32,525 nucleotides of DNA from Bacteroidales bacterium (GTDB taxonomy: Bacteria; Bacteroidota; Bacteroidia; Bacteroidales; JAGONC01), in assembly GCA_023133655.1 (NCBI GenBank), contig JAGLWB010000419.1:1-32525 (forward strand), given 5' to 3'. How positions within the stretch are numbered: the stretch's first letter is position 1; each line of letters begins with the position of its first letter. A program made the translations under genes and the position numbers. The notes under the pieces are model-generated. The model was not told where the DNA came from. It did not search any database and was given only the letters and a program-made list of their open reading frames with translations. This document shows, in pieces, positions 16,049 to 25,075 of the stretch.

Positions 16049-17428
16049 TCAACTTTCGTTCTTCTCTTTCCAAAGTTCTTTAAACGATTTAGGTTGCACT
16101 TCGGGAAGTGCGCGTCCCGGTCCCCACGATTTTTTGAAAAACATGTTCATGGCTAAACTCTTTGACCGCTGACCGGCCATATCAAGAACCCATCTTCTTT
16201 TCATGATATTCTTCCATCCTGTCATGACCATTTTTTCATTAAAAGTTATATGCTTTTTCTTAACTGCCTCGTTTCTGTTATAAAGCAACAATTCATGTAG
16301 ATTAATATTCACCGGACACACCTCTGTACATTTTCCACACAATGTAGATGCAAAACTCAAATGTTTGTAATTTTTCATCCCTTTTAAAAAAGGAGTAATA
16401 ACCGCTCCAATCGGCCCGCTATAAGTAGTACCATATGAATGCCCTCCAATATTTCTATAGACCGGGCAGGCATTCAGGCAGGCACCACATTTTATACAAG
16501 ATAAAGCTCTTCGCTGTTTTTCCTGCTTTAAAATTTCTGTTCTGTTATTATCAATTAGAATAACATGCATCTCTTCAGGACCATCGCTTTCTTTGTCCTG
16601 TCTGGGTCCGGTAACAATCGAATTATAAACGGTCATGCTTTGTCCTGTTCCATGTGAAGCTAAAAGAGGCCAGAAAAGCTGCAGATCTTCCATTGAAGGA
16701 ATGATCTTCTCAATGCCAGCAACTACAATATGAATTCTGGGCATGGAAAAAGTCAACATTGCATTTCCTTCATTCCCGGTAATTGCAACTGCTCCTATAT
16801 CTGCAATAAGGAAGTTAGCGCCTGTAATGCCAGCATCAGCATTAATAAATTTTTCTCTTAATAATTTTCTAACAAATAAGGTAATCTCTTCCGGCGAACT
16901 TTCATCGGAAATGTCAAATTTTTCATGAAACAGCTTTGCTATATCCTCTTTCGACATATGCATGGCTGGTGTAACAATATGATAAGGAGGTTGTTCGGCT
17001 AACTGGACGATATATTCACCAAGGTCGGTTTCAATCGATTCGATGTTGGATTTTAGCAACGCTTCATTAAGTTCTATTTCCTCGGTGATCATTGATTTTG
17101 ACTTAACTACCTTTTTCGATCTGCTTTTTGTTAAAATCCGAATGATTTCTTTTACGGCCTCCCGTTTATTTTGTGCCCAAAATACCTTTCCCCCTCTTTG
17201 AGTAAAATTACTATCAAAATCAATGAGGTATTTATCAAGTCTGTTGATAGTTTTGTGCTTAATAGATGCCGCTTTTTCCCTTGCCAGGTCAAGATTAGAA
17301 AATTGTTTTTCCCCTTCTATTACGGCTTCATCATAGCGCGACATATTAAATTGTATCGTTTGCCGATGACGCAAATCAAACACCTTTTTTTCAACATCTT
17401 CCTTAAATTTTCTATGCATATCTATCAT
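16049..17428 (-). CDS. LutB-like iron-sulfur protein (LUD domain plus 2x[4Fe-4S])
   Basis: Protein of 459 residues resembling LutB/YkgF, a subunit of the L-lactate oxidation complex LutABC. The first roughly 300 residues form an LUD domain. Two ferredoxin-type cysteine motifs follow: CIKCGACLNACP near residue 310 and CGKCTEVCP near 362, each expected to hold a [4Fe-4S] cluster. The C-terminal segment ends in a tryptophan- and lysine-rich tail. Its ATG overlaps the rpiB stop as TAATG, so the two are translationally coupled. lutA and lutC are not adjacent, which is unusual if the role is lactate oxidation; a different electron-transfer role or genes elsewhere are possible. Family assignment is strong, substrate uncertain. 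Confidence 0.88.
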   Translation of the reverse strand: MIDMHRKFKEDVEKKVFDLRHRQTIQFNMSRYDEAVIEGEKQFSNLDLAREKAASIKHKTINRLDKYLIDFDSNFTQRGGKVFWAQNKREAVKEIIRILTKSRSKKVVKSKSMITEEIELNEALLKSNIESIETDLGEYIVQLAEQPPYHIVTPAMHMSKEDIAKLFHEKFDISDESSPEEITLFVRKLLREKFINADAGITGANFLIADIGAVAITGNEGNAMLTFSMPRIHIVVAGIEKIIPSMEDLQLFWPLLASHGTGQSMTVYNSIVTGPRQDKESDGPEEMHVILIDNNRTEILKQEKQRRALSCIKCGACLNACPVYRNIGGHSYGTTYSGPIGAVITPFLKGMKNYKHLSFASTLCGKCTEVCPVNINLHELLLYNRNEAVKKKHITFNEKMVMTGWKNIMKRRWVLDMAGQRSKSLAMNMFFKKSWGPGRALPEVQPKSFKELWKEKNES

Positions 17429-17889
17429 TACCGATTATTCTTTGAAACAGATATTTTGTTAACCCTTCTTGTGTGTCTTCCCTTTTCAAAATCCGTAGTT
17501 AAAAAAATGTTAACAGCTCTTAAAGCCTCCTCAAAATCAATATACCTTCCGGGTAAAGCAAGGATATTTGCATCATTGTGTAACCTGGCCATTTTTGCAA
17601 TCTCTGCTGTCCAGCATAATGCAGCTCTTACTTCAGGATATTTGTTAGCTGTCATACTAACCCCGTTACCGCTACCACAAATAATAATGCCCATGCAAAA
17701 TTTTCCATTATTAACAGCTTCAGCTAATGGATGGATGTAATCAGGATAATCAACACTTTCTGGTGAGAAGGTTCCCATATCTTCAACTAAATAATTTTCT
17801 TTAAGTAATTCTATCTTTACATGTTCTTTTAAATCATAACCACCATGATCACATGCAATAGGTAGAACTTTATTTTTATCAAACATCAT
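17428..17889 (-). CDS. rpiB: Ribose-5-phosphate isomerase B
   Basis: Interconverts ribose-5-phosphate and ribulose-5-phosphate in the non-oxidative pentose phosphate pathway. The 153-residue protein fits the RpiB/LacAB family length. It shows ACDHGGYDLKEH at the N-terminus, the active-site IICGSGNGVSMTANKYPEVRAAL with the catalytic cysteine, and ARLHNDANILALPGR in the C-terminal half. Two adjacent ATG codons (17889 and 17886) are possible starts. The gene overlaps the LutB-like gene by one base. It is the first gene on the left side of the AT-rich candidate origin, read away from it. Confidence 0.96.
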   Translation of the reverse strand: MMFDKNKVLPIACDHGGYDLKEHVKIELLKENYLVEDMGTFSPESVDYPDYIHPLAEAVNNGKFCMGIIICGSGNGVSMTANKYPEVRAALCWTAEIAKMARLHNDANILALPGRYIDFEEALRAVNIFLTTDFEKGRHTRRVNKISVSKNNR

Positions 17890-17929
17890 GGATACTTATT
17901 TAGCTAATGAAAAGAATATAATTTTTATG

Positions 17930-17937
17930 CAAATATA
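17930..17937 (-). promoter_or_regulatory. Possible -7 element of the rpiB promoter
   Basis: TATATTTG on the minus strand matches the Bacteroidota -7 form TAnnTTTG and lies 40 bp before the rpiB ATG. No TTTG is visible about 19 nt further upstream, so the promoter call is tentative. The AT-rich context raises the chance of a random match. Confidence 0.35.
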
Positions 17938-18027
17938 AATAGACTGAATGAAAAGAAATATATGTTTTAAACAATTAATTGTTAATAACTGTTTATTTTT
18001 GTTATCAATTTATTATAACTATCAGAG

Positions 18028-18090
18028 TAATTAACAATCTGACTAAATAATTAACTATTTTCTTTATTTATTAAAAGTAATTAACTATTT
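18028..18090 (+). repeat. Phased TAATTAAC short repeats
   Basis: TAATTAAC occurs at 18028, 18048 and 18078. The last two copies extend to a shared 13-mer TAATTAACTATTT. Start-to-start spacing is 20 and 30 bp, that is two and three helical turns, so all copies would face the same side of the DNA. A TTATAAACA box overlaps the end of the last copy (18089). They lie in the left half of the candidate origin. Confidence 0.5.
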
Positions 18091-18409
18091 ATAAACAACT
18101 ATTCAATGAATAGCAGCTGATAATTTATTAACAATAGTTTTAATAGTTTTTTTATTAATAAATTATAAATAATCTAAATTTAAGCTAATTAATAAAATAT
18201 ATTTGTTTATAAATTGTTGACTATAATAATACAAACATAAATTTAAAAAATAGATAAATTTTTTATAAACAAATTAACAGTCCTTATTATTACATAAAGG
18301 TTTTAAATAAACTTTTTAAATTAATTATTCTATGTTAATAAATTAAAGTTAATGATTTTTTTAAAAAATAATAAACAATAAATAATTGAAAAACATAACT
18401 GTTTTATAG

Positions 18410-19357
18410 ATGAATAATTTAGAATACAAAAGAGAATTTTTAAAACTGAAAAAAGAAAAAAATGCGGTTTTACTGGCACATTATTATCAGATACCTGAAA
18501 TACAGGATATGGCAGATTATATTGGGGATAGTCTGGGATTAGCCAAAACTGCAGTTGATATTGAAGCTGATATTATTGTATTTGCCGGTGTTCATTTTAT
18601 GGCCGAAACAGCAAAAATATTAAATCCGGGAACAAAGGTGCTATTACCTGATTTGGAGGCCGGATGTTCACTTGCCGCATCCTGTCCACCAGTAGATTTT
18701 AAGAAATTCAAAAAATTGCATCCTGATCATATTGTTATTTCATATATAAATTGTTCGGCAGCTATTAAAACCTTATCCGACGTTATTTGTACATCAGGGA
18801 ATGCTGTGCAAATAGTTGAATCATTTCCTAAAAATCAAAAGATAATATTTGCTCCTGATAAAAATTTAGGTGGATATATAAACAGGTTTACCGGACGAAA
18901 TATGGTACTTTGGGATGGTATCTGTGAAGTTCACGATATTTTATCGACAGAAATGATAATTAAGCTGAAAATTGAACATAAGGATGCTAAATTAATAGCC
19001 CATCCCGAATGTAAAGCCCCTGTTTTAGAATTGGCTGATTTTGTAGGTTCGACAACCGGAATGTTGAATTTTACTAAAAATGATGAAAGCAAAAAGTATA
19101 TAGTAGCGACTGAAACAGGAATTATTCATCAAATGAAAAAAAAATCTCCTAATAAAGAATTTATAGTGGTTCCCTCAGATGAAACATGTTCTTGTAATGA
19201 TTGCCCATATATGAAAATGAATACGTTAAAAAAGTTGTATTTATGTCTGAAAAATGAAACTCCTGAAATTAATTTAGCTGATGATGTAATAAACAACGCA
19301 TTAAAGCCAATAGAAAAAATGCTTGATATTTCGATGAAGCATAAACTTGTTAAATAA
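18410..19357 (+). CDS. nadA: Quinolinate synthase NadA
   Basis: Condenses iminoaspartate with dihydroxyacetone phosphate to quinolinate in de novo NAD synthesis, using an oxygen-sensitive [4Fe-4S] cluster. The 315-residue protein has the family motifs [22 protein letters not shown] at the N-terminus (shown in part), [45 protein letters not shown] in the third domain and [12 protein letters not shown] near the C-terminus. The three conserved cluster cysteines are accounted for by NCSA, HPEC and the C-terminal group. nadB and nadC are not in this window. It is the first rightward gene after the AT-rich candidate origin. Confidence 0.97.
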   Translation: MNNLEYKREFLKLKKEKNAVLLAHYYQIPEIQDMADYIGDSLGLAKTAVDIEADIIVFAGVHFMAETAKILNPGTKVLLPDLEAGCSLAASCPPVDFKKFKKLHPDHIVISYINCSAAIKTLSDVICTSGNAVQIVESFPKNQKIIFAPDKNLGGYINRFTGRNMVLWDGICEVHDILSTEMIIKLKIEHKDAKLIAHPECKAPVLELADFVGSTTGMLNFTKNDESKKYIVATETGIIHQMKKKSPNKEFIVVPSDETCSCNDCPYMKMNTLKKLYLCLKNETPEINLADDVINNALKPIEKMLDISMKHKLVK

Positions 19358-19406
19358 AGATAAACGGTTTATACCTGAAACCCGCTTCCCAATACTCACT
19401 ATTGTT

Positions 19407-20948
19407 ATGAAAATAAAAGAATTTCTAATAATCGGCTTAATCATTCTACTTTCGGGTTTTATTTTTGCACAGGAAAATAAGATAAACCCAAATGGACATA
19501 ATATTTTTTACCATGAAAACGGAACAATTTCAAGTGAAGGATTTATGGAAAAAGGAAAACCAAACGGATACTGGAAAACATACTATGAAAATGGAGTTTT
19601 GAAATCGGAAGGTAATAGAAAAAATTTTGAATTGGATAGTACCTGGGTTTTTTACGATGATGAAGAAAACGTTATACTTGAAATAAATTATCTTGATGGT
19701 AAAAAAAACGGAATTAGAAGAACTATTCAGGGAAGCGAAGTATTGGATGAAAATTTTGTTGATGATGTAAAAAATGGATTAACGGTATATTATTACCCGG
19801 AAGGAAATATTAGAAAAACAATTCCTTTCATCAATGGCCTGGAAAATGGATTTGCCAAAGAGTTTAACCATGAGGGCATTGTTATCAGCTTGATAGAATA
19901 TAAAAGGGGTTTTATTGTAAGCAGGGAGAAAATAAACAGAAAAGATCAAAATGGATTAAAACAAGGTAAATGGAAATATTTCTATGATAATGGCAATATC
20001 AGGTTGGAAGGAAATTTTAAAAATGACAAAAAAAATGGTTATTTTAAAGATTTTGATGAAAACGGAAACCTGATTATTGTAAGCAAATATATTGATGGTG
20101 TTATACAGGAGGATGTTGCTGAACTGGTCGAATTAGAAGTCAGAACGAATTATTACTCAAATGGAAAGGTAAAAACGGTAGCTAGTTATAAAAATAATAT
20201 TCCGGAAGGGATACGTAGAGAATATAATGAAGATGGGACAATTAAGACGGCTTATATTTTTAAAGAAGGAGTTATTATGGGAGAGGGTATAATGAACGAG
20301 AGAGGAGGAAAAGAAGGAGCCTGGAAAGAATATTATAACGATAAAATATTAAAAGCAGAAGGCAATTATGGAGACGGTAACCGAATAGGTGAATGGAAGT
20401 TTTATTATAGAAACGGAAAGATTGAACAAACAGGAAGTTATAATATGTTGGGAAAATATGATGGTGTCTGGTATTGGTATTTTCCCGATGAAGAGTTGCT
20501 TCGCGAGGAGAGCTATTTGAATGGTTTGTTAGATGGATATATAGTTGAGTATGACGAAGAAGGGAATATTATACTGGAAGGACAATATGTTGATGGATAT
20601 GAGGATGGAAAATGGTTGTTTATTTCAGGAGATATAACAACTGAGGGTTATTACATTGATGGCATGAGAAACGATAAATGGAAAATATATTACCCTGATG
20701 GATCGACAAGCTTTGAAGGTAAATTCATTGATGACAATCCAAATGGAAGGCATGTATATTATTGGGATAACCATAAAGTGAAACAAGAAGGCAGATACAT
20801 TATGGGAAGAAAAGAAGGAGATTGGGTTAAAAATAATTACGACGGAACCCCGTTTTTAGTTATTTCATATAAAAACGGTATTGAAAAAAAATATGATGGT
20901 ATTAAAATAAAACCAGAAATATTTGAAGAAAATCAAGAGGAAGAATAA
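19407..20948 (+). CDS. Secreted MORN-variant (YwqK-like) repeat protein
   Basis: A 513-residue exported protein made almost wholly of tandem MORN-variant repeats of about 20-24 residues. Typical units read NGYWKTYYENGVLKSEG, GKWKYFYDNGNIRLEG, GEWKFYYRNGKIEQTG and DKWKIYYPDGSTSFEG, with the G-x-W-x-x-Y/F-x-x-G core. An N-terminal signal peptide (MKIKEFLIIGLIILLSGFIFAQ) points to secretion. The frame opens at 19347 inside the end of nadA, but the ATG at 19407 starts the signal peptide and is chosen. Databases often call such proteins YwqK-family antitoxins, but nothing here suggests a toxin; the repeats form beta-hairpin rods. It ends 4 bp before the S41 protease gene, so the two are likely co-expressed. 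Confidence 0.88.
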   Translation: MKIKEFLIIGLIILLSGFIFAQENKINPNGHNIFYHENGTISSEGFMEKGKPNGYWKTYYENGVLKSEGNRKNFELDSTWVFYDDEENVILEINYLDGKKNGIRRTIQGSEVLDENFVDDVKNGLTVYYYPEGNIRKTIPFINGLENGFAKEFNHEGIVISLIEYKRGFIVSREKINRKDQNGLKQGKWKYFYDNGNIRLEGNFKNDKKNGYFKDFDENGNLIIVSKYIDGVIQEDVAELVELEVRTNYYSNGKVKTVASYKNNIPEGIRREYNEDGTIKTAYIFKEGVIMGEGIMNERGGKEGAWKEYYNDKILKAEGNYGDGNRIGEWKFYYRNGKIEQTGSYNMLGKYDGVWYWYFPDEELLREESYLNGLLDGYIVEYDEEGNIILEGQYVDGYEDGKWLFISGDITTEGYYIDGMRNDKWKIYYPDGSTSFEGKFIDDNPNGRHVYYWDNHKVKQEGRYIMGRKEGDWVKNNYDGTPFLVISYKNGIEKKYDGIKIKPEIFEENQEEE

Positions 20949-20952
20949 TACA

Positions 20953-22566
20953 ATGAGACAAAACAAATACAACATCTATTTACCCGTATTATTTGCATTG
21001 GTATTAATTACCGGTATATATATGGGGGTTAAAATTATTAAAGCAGGACAGGGAACAAAAAACAGGATATTTACATTAAAACAATACCATGATAAACTGC
21101 ATGATGTGGTTCAGTTCATTGAACAAGATTATGTGGATTCAGTTTCTTCTGTTGAATTGAAAGAAATAGCCATTAAAGCCATGTTGAAAACCCTCGACCC
21201 CCATTCACACTACTTCAGCTCAGAAGAAATTAAAGCAGAGAATGAAAGGTTGGCAGGCAATTTTGAAGGTATAGGAATAGAATTTCGAGTTATTGATGAT
21301 ACCATTGTCGTAATGCATGTCATTCCCGGCGGGCCTTCAGAAAAAATTGGTTTAAGATCAGGCGACAGGATTGTGGGTATTGGAGATGAGCTTGTTGCCG
21401 GCGTTAACATATCAAACACAGATGTTGTAAAAAAGTTGAAGGGAGAGCGAAGAACAAAGGTTAAAGTTTCTGTTTTGCGATCGAAAGTGAAAAAAACAAT
21501 TGATTTTATTATTACACGTAACATCATACCATTGTACAGTGTTGATGTTTCCTATATGGTTGATGATAAAATAGGATATATTAAACTCAGTAAATTTTCT
21601 GCAACAACCCCTGATGAATTTGATGAAGCAATTATTATACTTAAGAGTAAGGGTATGGAAAAACTTATCGTTGATCTCAGAGGAAACGCAGGTGGTTATC
21701 TTAAATCGGCGATTGATCTGGCTGATGAATTTCTTAAGAACGATGAATTGATTGTTTATACAGAGGGTATTAACAGGCCTCGTCAATATGCTTATGCAAC
21801 TAAAAAGGGTAGGTTTGAAAATGAAGAAGTTGTTTTTTTGATTGATGAAGGATCTGCTTCAGCCAGTGAAATTGTTGCCGGGGCAATACAGGATAATGGC
21901 AGGGGGATGATTATTGGAAGAAGATCTTTCGGAAAAGGACTTGTACAGGAACAGCTTGATCTTTTTGATGGTTCAGCTATAAGATTAACCGTGGCAAGAT
22001 ATTACACTCCAACCGGAAGATGCATACAAAAGTCCTATGAAAACGGGGCCAAAGATTATCATGAAGAATATTACAGGCGTTTTGTAAATGGTGAAGTAGA
22101 ACACCCCGATAGCATTAAATTTGCAGATTCATTAAAATACATTACATCCGGAGGCAAGGTGGTTTATGGGGGAGGGGGTATTATGCCCGATGTTTATGTT
22201 CCGCTAAGGTCGGGAAATGAATATATATATTATAATAAATTGATAAATAATGGATTAGTATATCGCTTTGCTTTTCAATATACCGACCGACAAAGAAGCG
22301 ATCTTGAAGAAAAGTATGCAGTTGTTGATGATTACATAGAAGGTTTTTTAATTGACGAACAGTTGTTTTGGGACTTCATACGTTTTGCAGAAGATGATGG
22401 CGTTGAGCGTGATAAGCTTGGAATAAAAACCTCTGAAGAAAAAATCAAAACGCTTTTAAAAGCATTTATTGGCCGGAATATTCATAATGATAAAGCATTT
22501 TATCCTATTTACAATGAAAGCGACAGCATATTTTTAAAGGCATACCAGCTGCTTTCTTTGAGTTAG
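20953..22566 (+). CDS. S41 family C-terminal processing peptidase (CtpA-like)
   Basis: Membrane-anchored periplasmic serine protease of 537 residues with an N-terminal signal anchor (NIYLPVLFALVLITGIYMG). A PDZ domain follows near residues 95-180 (GIGIEFRVIDDTIVV, PGGPSEKIGLRSGDRI), then the S41 catalytic domain. The catalytic serine is Ser303 in GSASASEIVAGA and the general-base lysine is Lys328 in FGKGLVQ, 25 residues apart as in plant D1 processing peptidase. Related enzymes cleave the C-termini of periplasmic proteins. A frame starts at 20923 inside the previous gene, but the ATG at 20953 fits the signal anchor better. Close coupling to the MORN-repeat gene suggests a shared envelope role, by inference. 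Confidence 0.94.
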   Translation: MRQNKYNIYLPVLFALVLITGIYMGVKIIKAGQGTKNRIFTLKQYHDKLHDVVQFIEQDYVDSVSSVELKEIAIKAMLKTLDPHSHYFSSEEIKAENERLAGNFEGIGIEFRVIDDTIVVMHVIPGGPSEKIGLRSGDRIVGIGDELVAGVNISNTDVVKKLKGERRTKVKVSVLRSKVKKTIDFIITRNIIPLYSVDVSYMVDDKIGYIKLSKFSATTPDEFDEAIIILKSKGMEKLIVDLRGNAGGYLKSAIDLADEFLKNDELIVYTEGINRPRQYAYATKKGRFENEEVVFLIDEGSASASEIVAGAIQDNGRGMIIGRRSFGKGLVQEQLDLFDGSAIRLTVARYYTPTGRCIQKSYENGAKDYHEEYYRRFVNGEVEHPDSIKFADSLKYITSGGKVVYGGGGIMPDVYVPLRSGNEYIYYNKLINNGLVYRFAFQYTDRQRSDLEEKYAVVDDYIEGFLIDEQLFWDFIRFAEDDGVERDKLGIKTSEEKIKTLLKAFIGRNIHNDKAFYPIYNESDSIFLKAYQLLSLS

Positions 22567-22588
22567 GGTGCGGAAAACAGAATTGTAC

Positions 22589-22596
22589 TAACTTTG
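22589..22596 (+). promoter_or_regulatory. Possible -7 element of the sodB promoter
   Basis: TAACTTTG matches the Bacteroidota -7 form TAnnTTTG and lies about 45 bp before the sodB ATG in the 75-bp gap after the protease gene. It is identical to the -7 box of the DUF4175 operon. A TTTG box at the normal distance is not seen, so only half of the promoter is supported. Confidence 0.45.
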
Positions 22597-22641
22597 CCAA
22601 TTGAAAAAAGTATAATATTAATTTATTAAAAAACAGTAATT

Positions 22642-23217
22642 ATGGCATTTGAACTACCACCATTACCTTATGAAATGGACGCTTTAGAGCCGTGTATTTC
22701 AAGAAAAACGATAGAATTTCATTATGGCAAGCACCATCAGGCCTATGTAAATAATTTGAATAAGCTTATCCCTGGCACAGAATTTGAAAAAGCAACCCTT
22801 GAAGAGATTGTAAAAAAAGCAGAGGGAGGTATTTTTAACAATGGCGCTCAGGTATGGAATCATACTTTTTATTGGAATTGTTTAATCCCAAGGGGGGGTG
22901 GAGAGCCGAAAGGGGCATTACTTGATGCCATCATTGGATATTTTGGGTCTTTTGGTAAATTTAAAGATGAGTTTTCTTCAGCGGCAGCTACCCTGTTTGG
23001 TTCAGGATGGGTCTGGCTGGTTAAGAATGCTGAGGGTAAACTGGAGATTGTAAAGGAAAGTAATGCTGGTAACCCATTGCGTAATGGATTAACACCTCTT
23101 TTGACCTGTGATGTATGGGAACATGCTTACTACCTTGATAAGCAGAATAAGCGTCCTGATTATATTTCTGACTTCTGGAATTTGGTTGACTGGGATGCTG
23201 TTGCATCGAGGCTATAG
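22642..23217 (+). CDS. sodB: Superoxide dismutase, Fe type (possibly cambialistic)
   Basis: Converts superoxide to oxygen and hydrogen peroxide in the cytoplasm. The 191-residue protein shows the four metal ligands: His27 (EFHYGKHH), His74 (QVWNHTFYW), Asp157 and His161 ([11 protein letters not shown]). The Gln70 in NNGAQVWNH is the position of the active-site glutamine of iron enzymes, in contrast to the Mn-type Gly at this site. Some Bacteroidota enzymes of this form work with either metal. It ends 6 bp from the end of the convergent glmS gene, so there is almost no room for terminators between them. Confidence 0.97.
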   Translation: MAFELPPLPYEMDALEPCISRKTIEFHYGKHHQAYVNNLNKLIPGTEFEKATLEEIVKKAEGGIFNNGAQVWNHTFYWNCLIPRGGGEPKGALLDAIIGYFGSFGKFKDEFSSAAATLFGSGWVWLVKNAEGKLEIVKESNAGNPLRNGLTPLLTCDVWEHAYYLDKQNKRPDYISDFWNLVDWDAVASRL

Positions 23218-23223
23218 AGCTTT

Positions 23224-25071
23224 TTACTCTACTGTAACGGACTTGGCCAGGTTTCTTGGTTGGTCAACATTACACCCACGTAAAATTGCCATATGATAGG
23301 ACAAGAGTTGAAGTGGTATGGTTGCCAATAAAGGAACGAGAAATTCTTCTGTTTCCGGAATTTCAATATAATAATCCGCGAGTTCTTTAACGGTCTCATC
23401 ACCTTTGGTAATGATGGCAATTATTTTACCCTTTCTGGCTTTTACTTCCATGATATTGGTGATCACTTTTTCGTAAGTACCTTTATTCGTCGCAATAACA
23501 ACTACCGGCATTTCCTCATCAATGAGAGCAATGGGCCCGTGTTTCATTTCTGCGGCCGGGTATCCTTCTGCGTGGATGTAAGAGATCTCTTTCAGCTTAA
23601 GAGCTCCTTCAAGGGCAACCGGAAAATTATATCCCCTGCCAAGGTAGAGGAAGTTGCGGGTATTTTTATAGTTTTCGGCAATTTTCCAGATATCGTCGTT
23701 TGATTTTAATACATGTTTTATTTTTTTTGGAATCTGGTTTAGTTCATGTATGTATTGAAAATATTTTGATCGGGTTATGGTTCCTTTTTTACGGCCAATT
23801 AGCAAAGCCATCATAGTGAGAATAGTAACCTGGGCCGTGAAAGCCTTGGTAGAAGCTACACCAATTTCCGGCCCTGCATGGGTATAGGACCCTGCATGTG
23901 AAGCACGGGATATTGATGAGCCGACTACGTTACATATACCGATTATTGTTGCTCCTTTTGATTTGGCAAGCTTAATTGCCGCCAGGCTGTCAGCAGTTTC
24001 TCCGGATTGTGAAATAACAATAACTATGTCGTTTTCAGAAATAACGGGGTTTCTGTAGCGAAACTCGGAAGCATATTCAACCTCAACCGGAATTCGGGCA
24101 AGATCCTCGAACAGATACTCTCCCACTAGCCCTGCATGCCAGGATGTTCCGCATGCAATAATCAGAATACGATCAGCATTGGTCATTTTTTGAAGGTAAT
24201 CACTTATTCCACCGAGAGAAATACTCCCCTTGCGTGGGTCAAGGCGTCCACGCATACAGTTACTGACCGAATGTGGTTGCTCAAAAATCTCTTTAAGCAT
24301 GAAATGATCATAACCCCCTTTTTCCAGGGCGCTAAGGCTCATTTCGAGTTTCTCGAAGTAAGGGGTTTTATCTTTATTTCTGATTGTTTTTATTCTGAGG
24401 TCCTGATTTCTTTTGATGATGGCAATTTCTTCATCATTCAGATAAACCACATCCTTGGTGTATTCAACTATTGGTGTAGGGTCGGAGGCAATAAAATATT
24501 CTCCCATTTTTTTGCCGATAACGAGAGGGCTACTTTTACGGGCCGCAATTAACGTATCCGGATTGGATCTGGAAAAAACCAAAATTGCATAAGCTCCGAT
24601 AACCTGATTTAGGGCAGAGCGGACAGCTTCAAAAAGGTCTAAATTTTCATTTAGCTGTATATCTTCAATTAGTTGAATCAAGACCTCGGTGTCGGTATCG
24701 CTTTTGAATGAATAACCCCGCCCTATCAATTCCTTTTTTAACGGAATGTAATTTTCTATTATTCCGTTGTGAATAATGACCAGGTCGCCCGATTGGGAAG
24801 AGTGCGGATGTGCGTTAATATCATTTGGCTCACCATGGGTAGCCCACCGGGTATGAGCAATGCCGATCGTTCCCGCTGTTTTTTTACCGGTAATTTTAGC
24901 ATCCAGTTGTGATACTTTTCCCTGGGATTTATAAAGAAATAATTCGTTTTCTTCTTCATTCATGATAGCCACCCCTGCACTGTCATATCCTCGGTATTCC
25001 AGCCTGTACAGGCCATTGATCAGAACCGGATAAGCTTGTTTGTTACCAACATAACCAATAATTCCACACAT
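23224..25071 (-). CDS. glmS: Glutamine-fructose-6-phosphate aminotransferase (isomerizing)
   Basis: Makes glucosamine-6-phosphate from fructose-6-phosphate and glutamine, the first step towards UDP-GlcNAc for peptidoglycan and lipopolysaccharide. The 615-residue protein has an N-terminal glutaminase with the Cys2 nucleophile (MCGIIGYVGN), HTRWATHGEP and HNGIIENY. Two SIS sugar-isomerase domains follow, with ACGTSWHAG, SQSGETADSL and the C-terminal AKSVTVE that closes the active site. It lies just after the DUF4270 gene in a leftward operon. No glmS ribozyme would be expected in this phylum and none was recognised in the 4 bp upstream gap. Confidence 0.98.
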   Translation of the reverse strand: MCGIIGYVGNKQAYPVLINGLYRLEYRGYDSAGVAIMNEEENELFLYKSQGKVSQLDAKITGKKTAGTIGIAHTRWATHGEPNDINAHPHSSQSGDLVIIHNGIIENYIPLKKELIGRGYSFKSDTDTEVLIQLIEDIQLNENLDLFEAVRSALNQVIGAYAILVFSRSNPDTLIAARKSSPLVIGKKMGEYFIASDPTPIVEYTKDVVYLNDEEIAIIKRNQDLRIKTIRNKDKTPYFEKLEMSLSALEKGGYDHFMLKEIFEQPHSVSNCMRGRLDPRKGSISLGGISDYLQKMTNADRILIIACGTSWHAGLVGEYLFEDLARIPVEVEYASEFRYRNPVISENDIVIVISQSGETADSLAAIKLAKSKGATIIGICNVVGSSISRASHAGSYTHAGPEIGVASTKAFTAQVTILTMMALLIGRKKGTITRSKYFQYIHELNQIPKKIKHVLKSNDDIWKIAENYKNTRNFLYLGRGYNFPVALEGALKLKEISYIHAEGYPAAEMKHGPIALIDEEMPVVVIATNKGTYEKVITNIMEVKARKGKIIAIITKGDETVKELADYYIEIPETEEFLVPLLATIPLQLLSYHMAILRGCNVDQPRNLAKSVTVE

Positions 25072-25075
25072 AAGG

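Larger units (their letters stand above)
17890..18409. other. oriC: Candidate chromosomal replication origin (oriC)
   Basis: A 520-bp gene-free stretch, only about 14% G+C by hand count, between divergent rpiB and nadA. It contains six copies of TTATWAACA: forward at 18089-18097, 18125-18133 and 18263-18271, and reverse at 17980-17988, 18204-18212 and 18333-18341. This differs from the relaxed DnaA box TTWTNCACA by one base. Gene direction switches from all-left to right here, G/C bias on the + strand changes sign across it, and two parS sites lie 11-13 kb away. No classical TTATCCACA was seen and dnaA is not adjacent. An alternative is an AT-rich regulatory region for nadA and rpiB. Confidence 0.55.

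Noticed and set aside
19347-19406. Upstream start of the MORN protein overlapping nadA
   Set aside because: The extra 20 residues would precede and spoil a typical signal peptide that starts at 19407.
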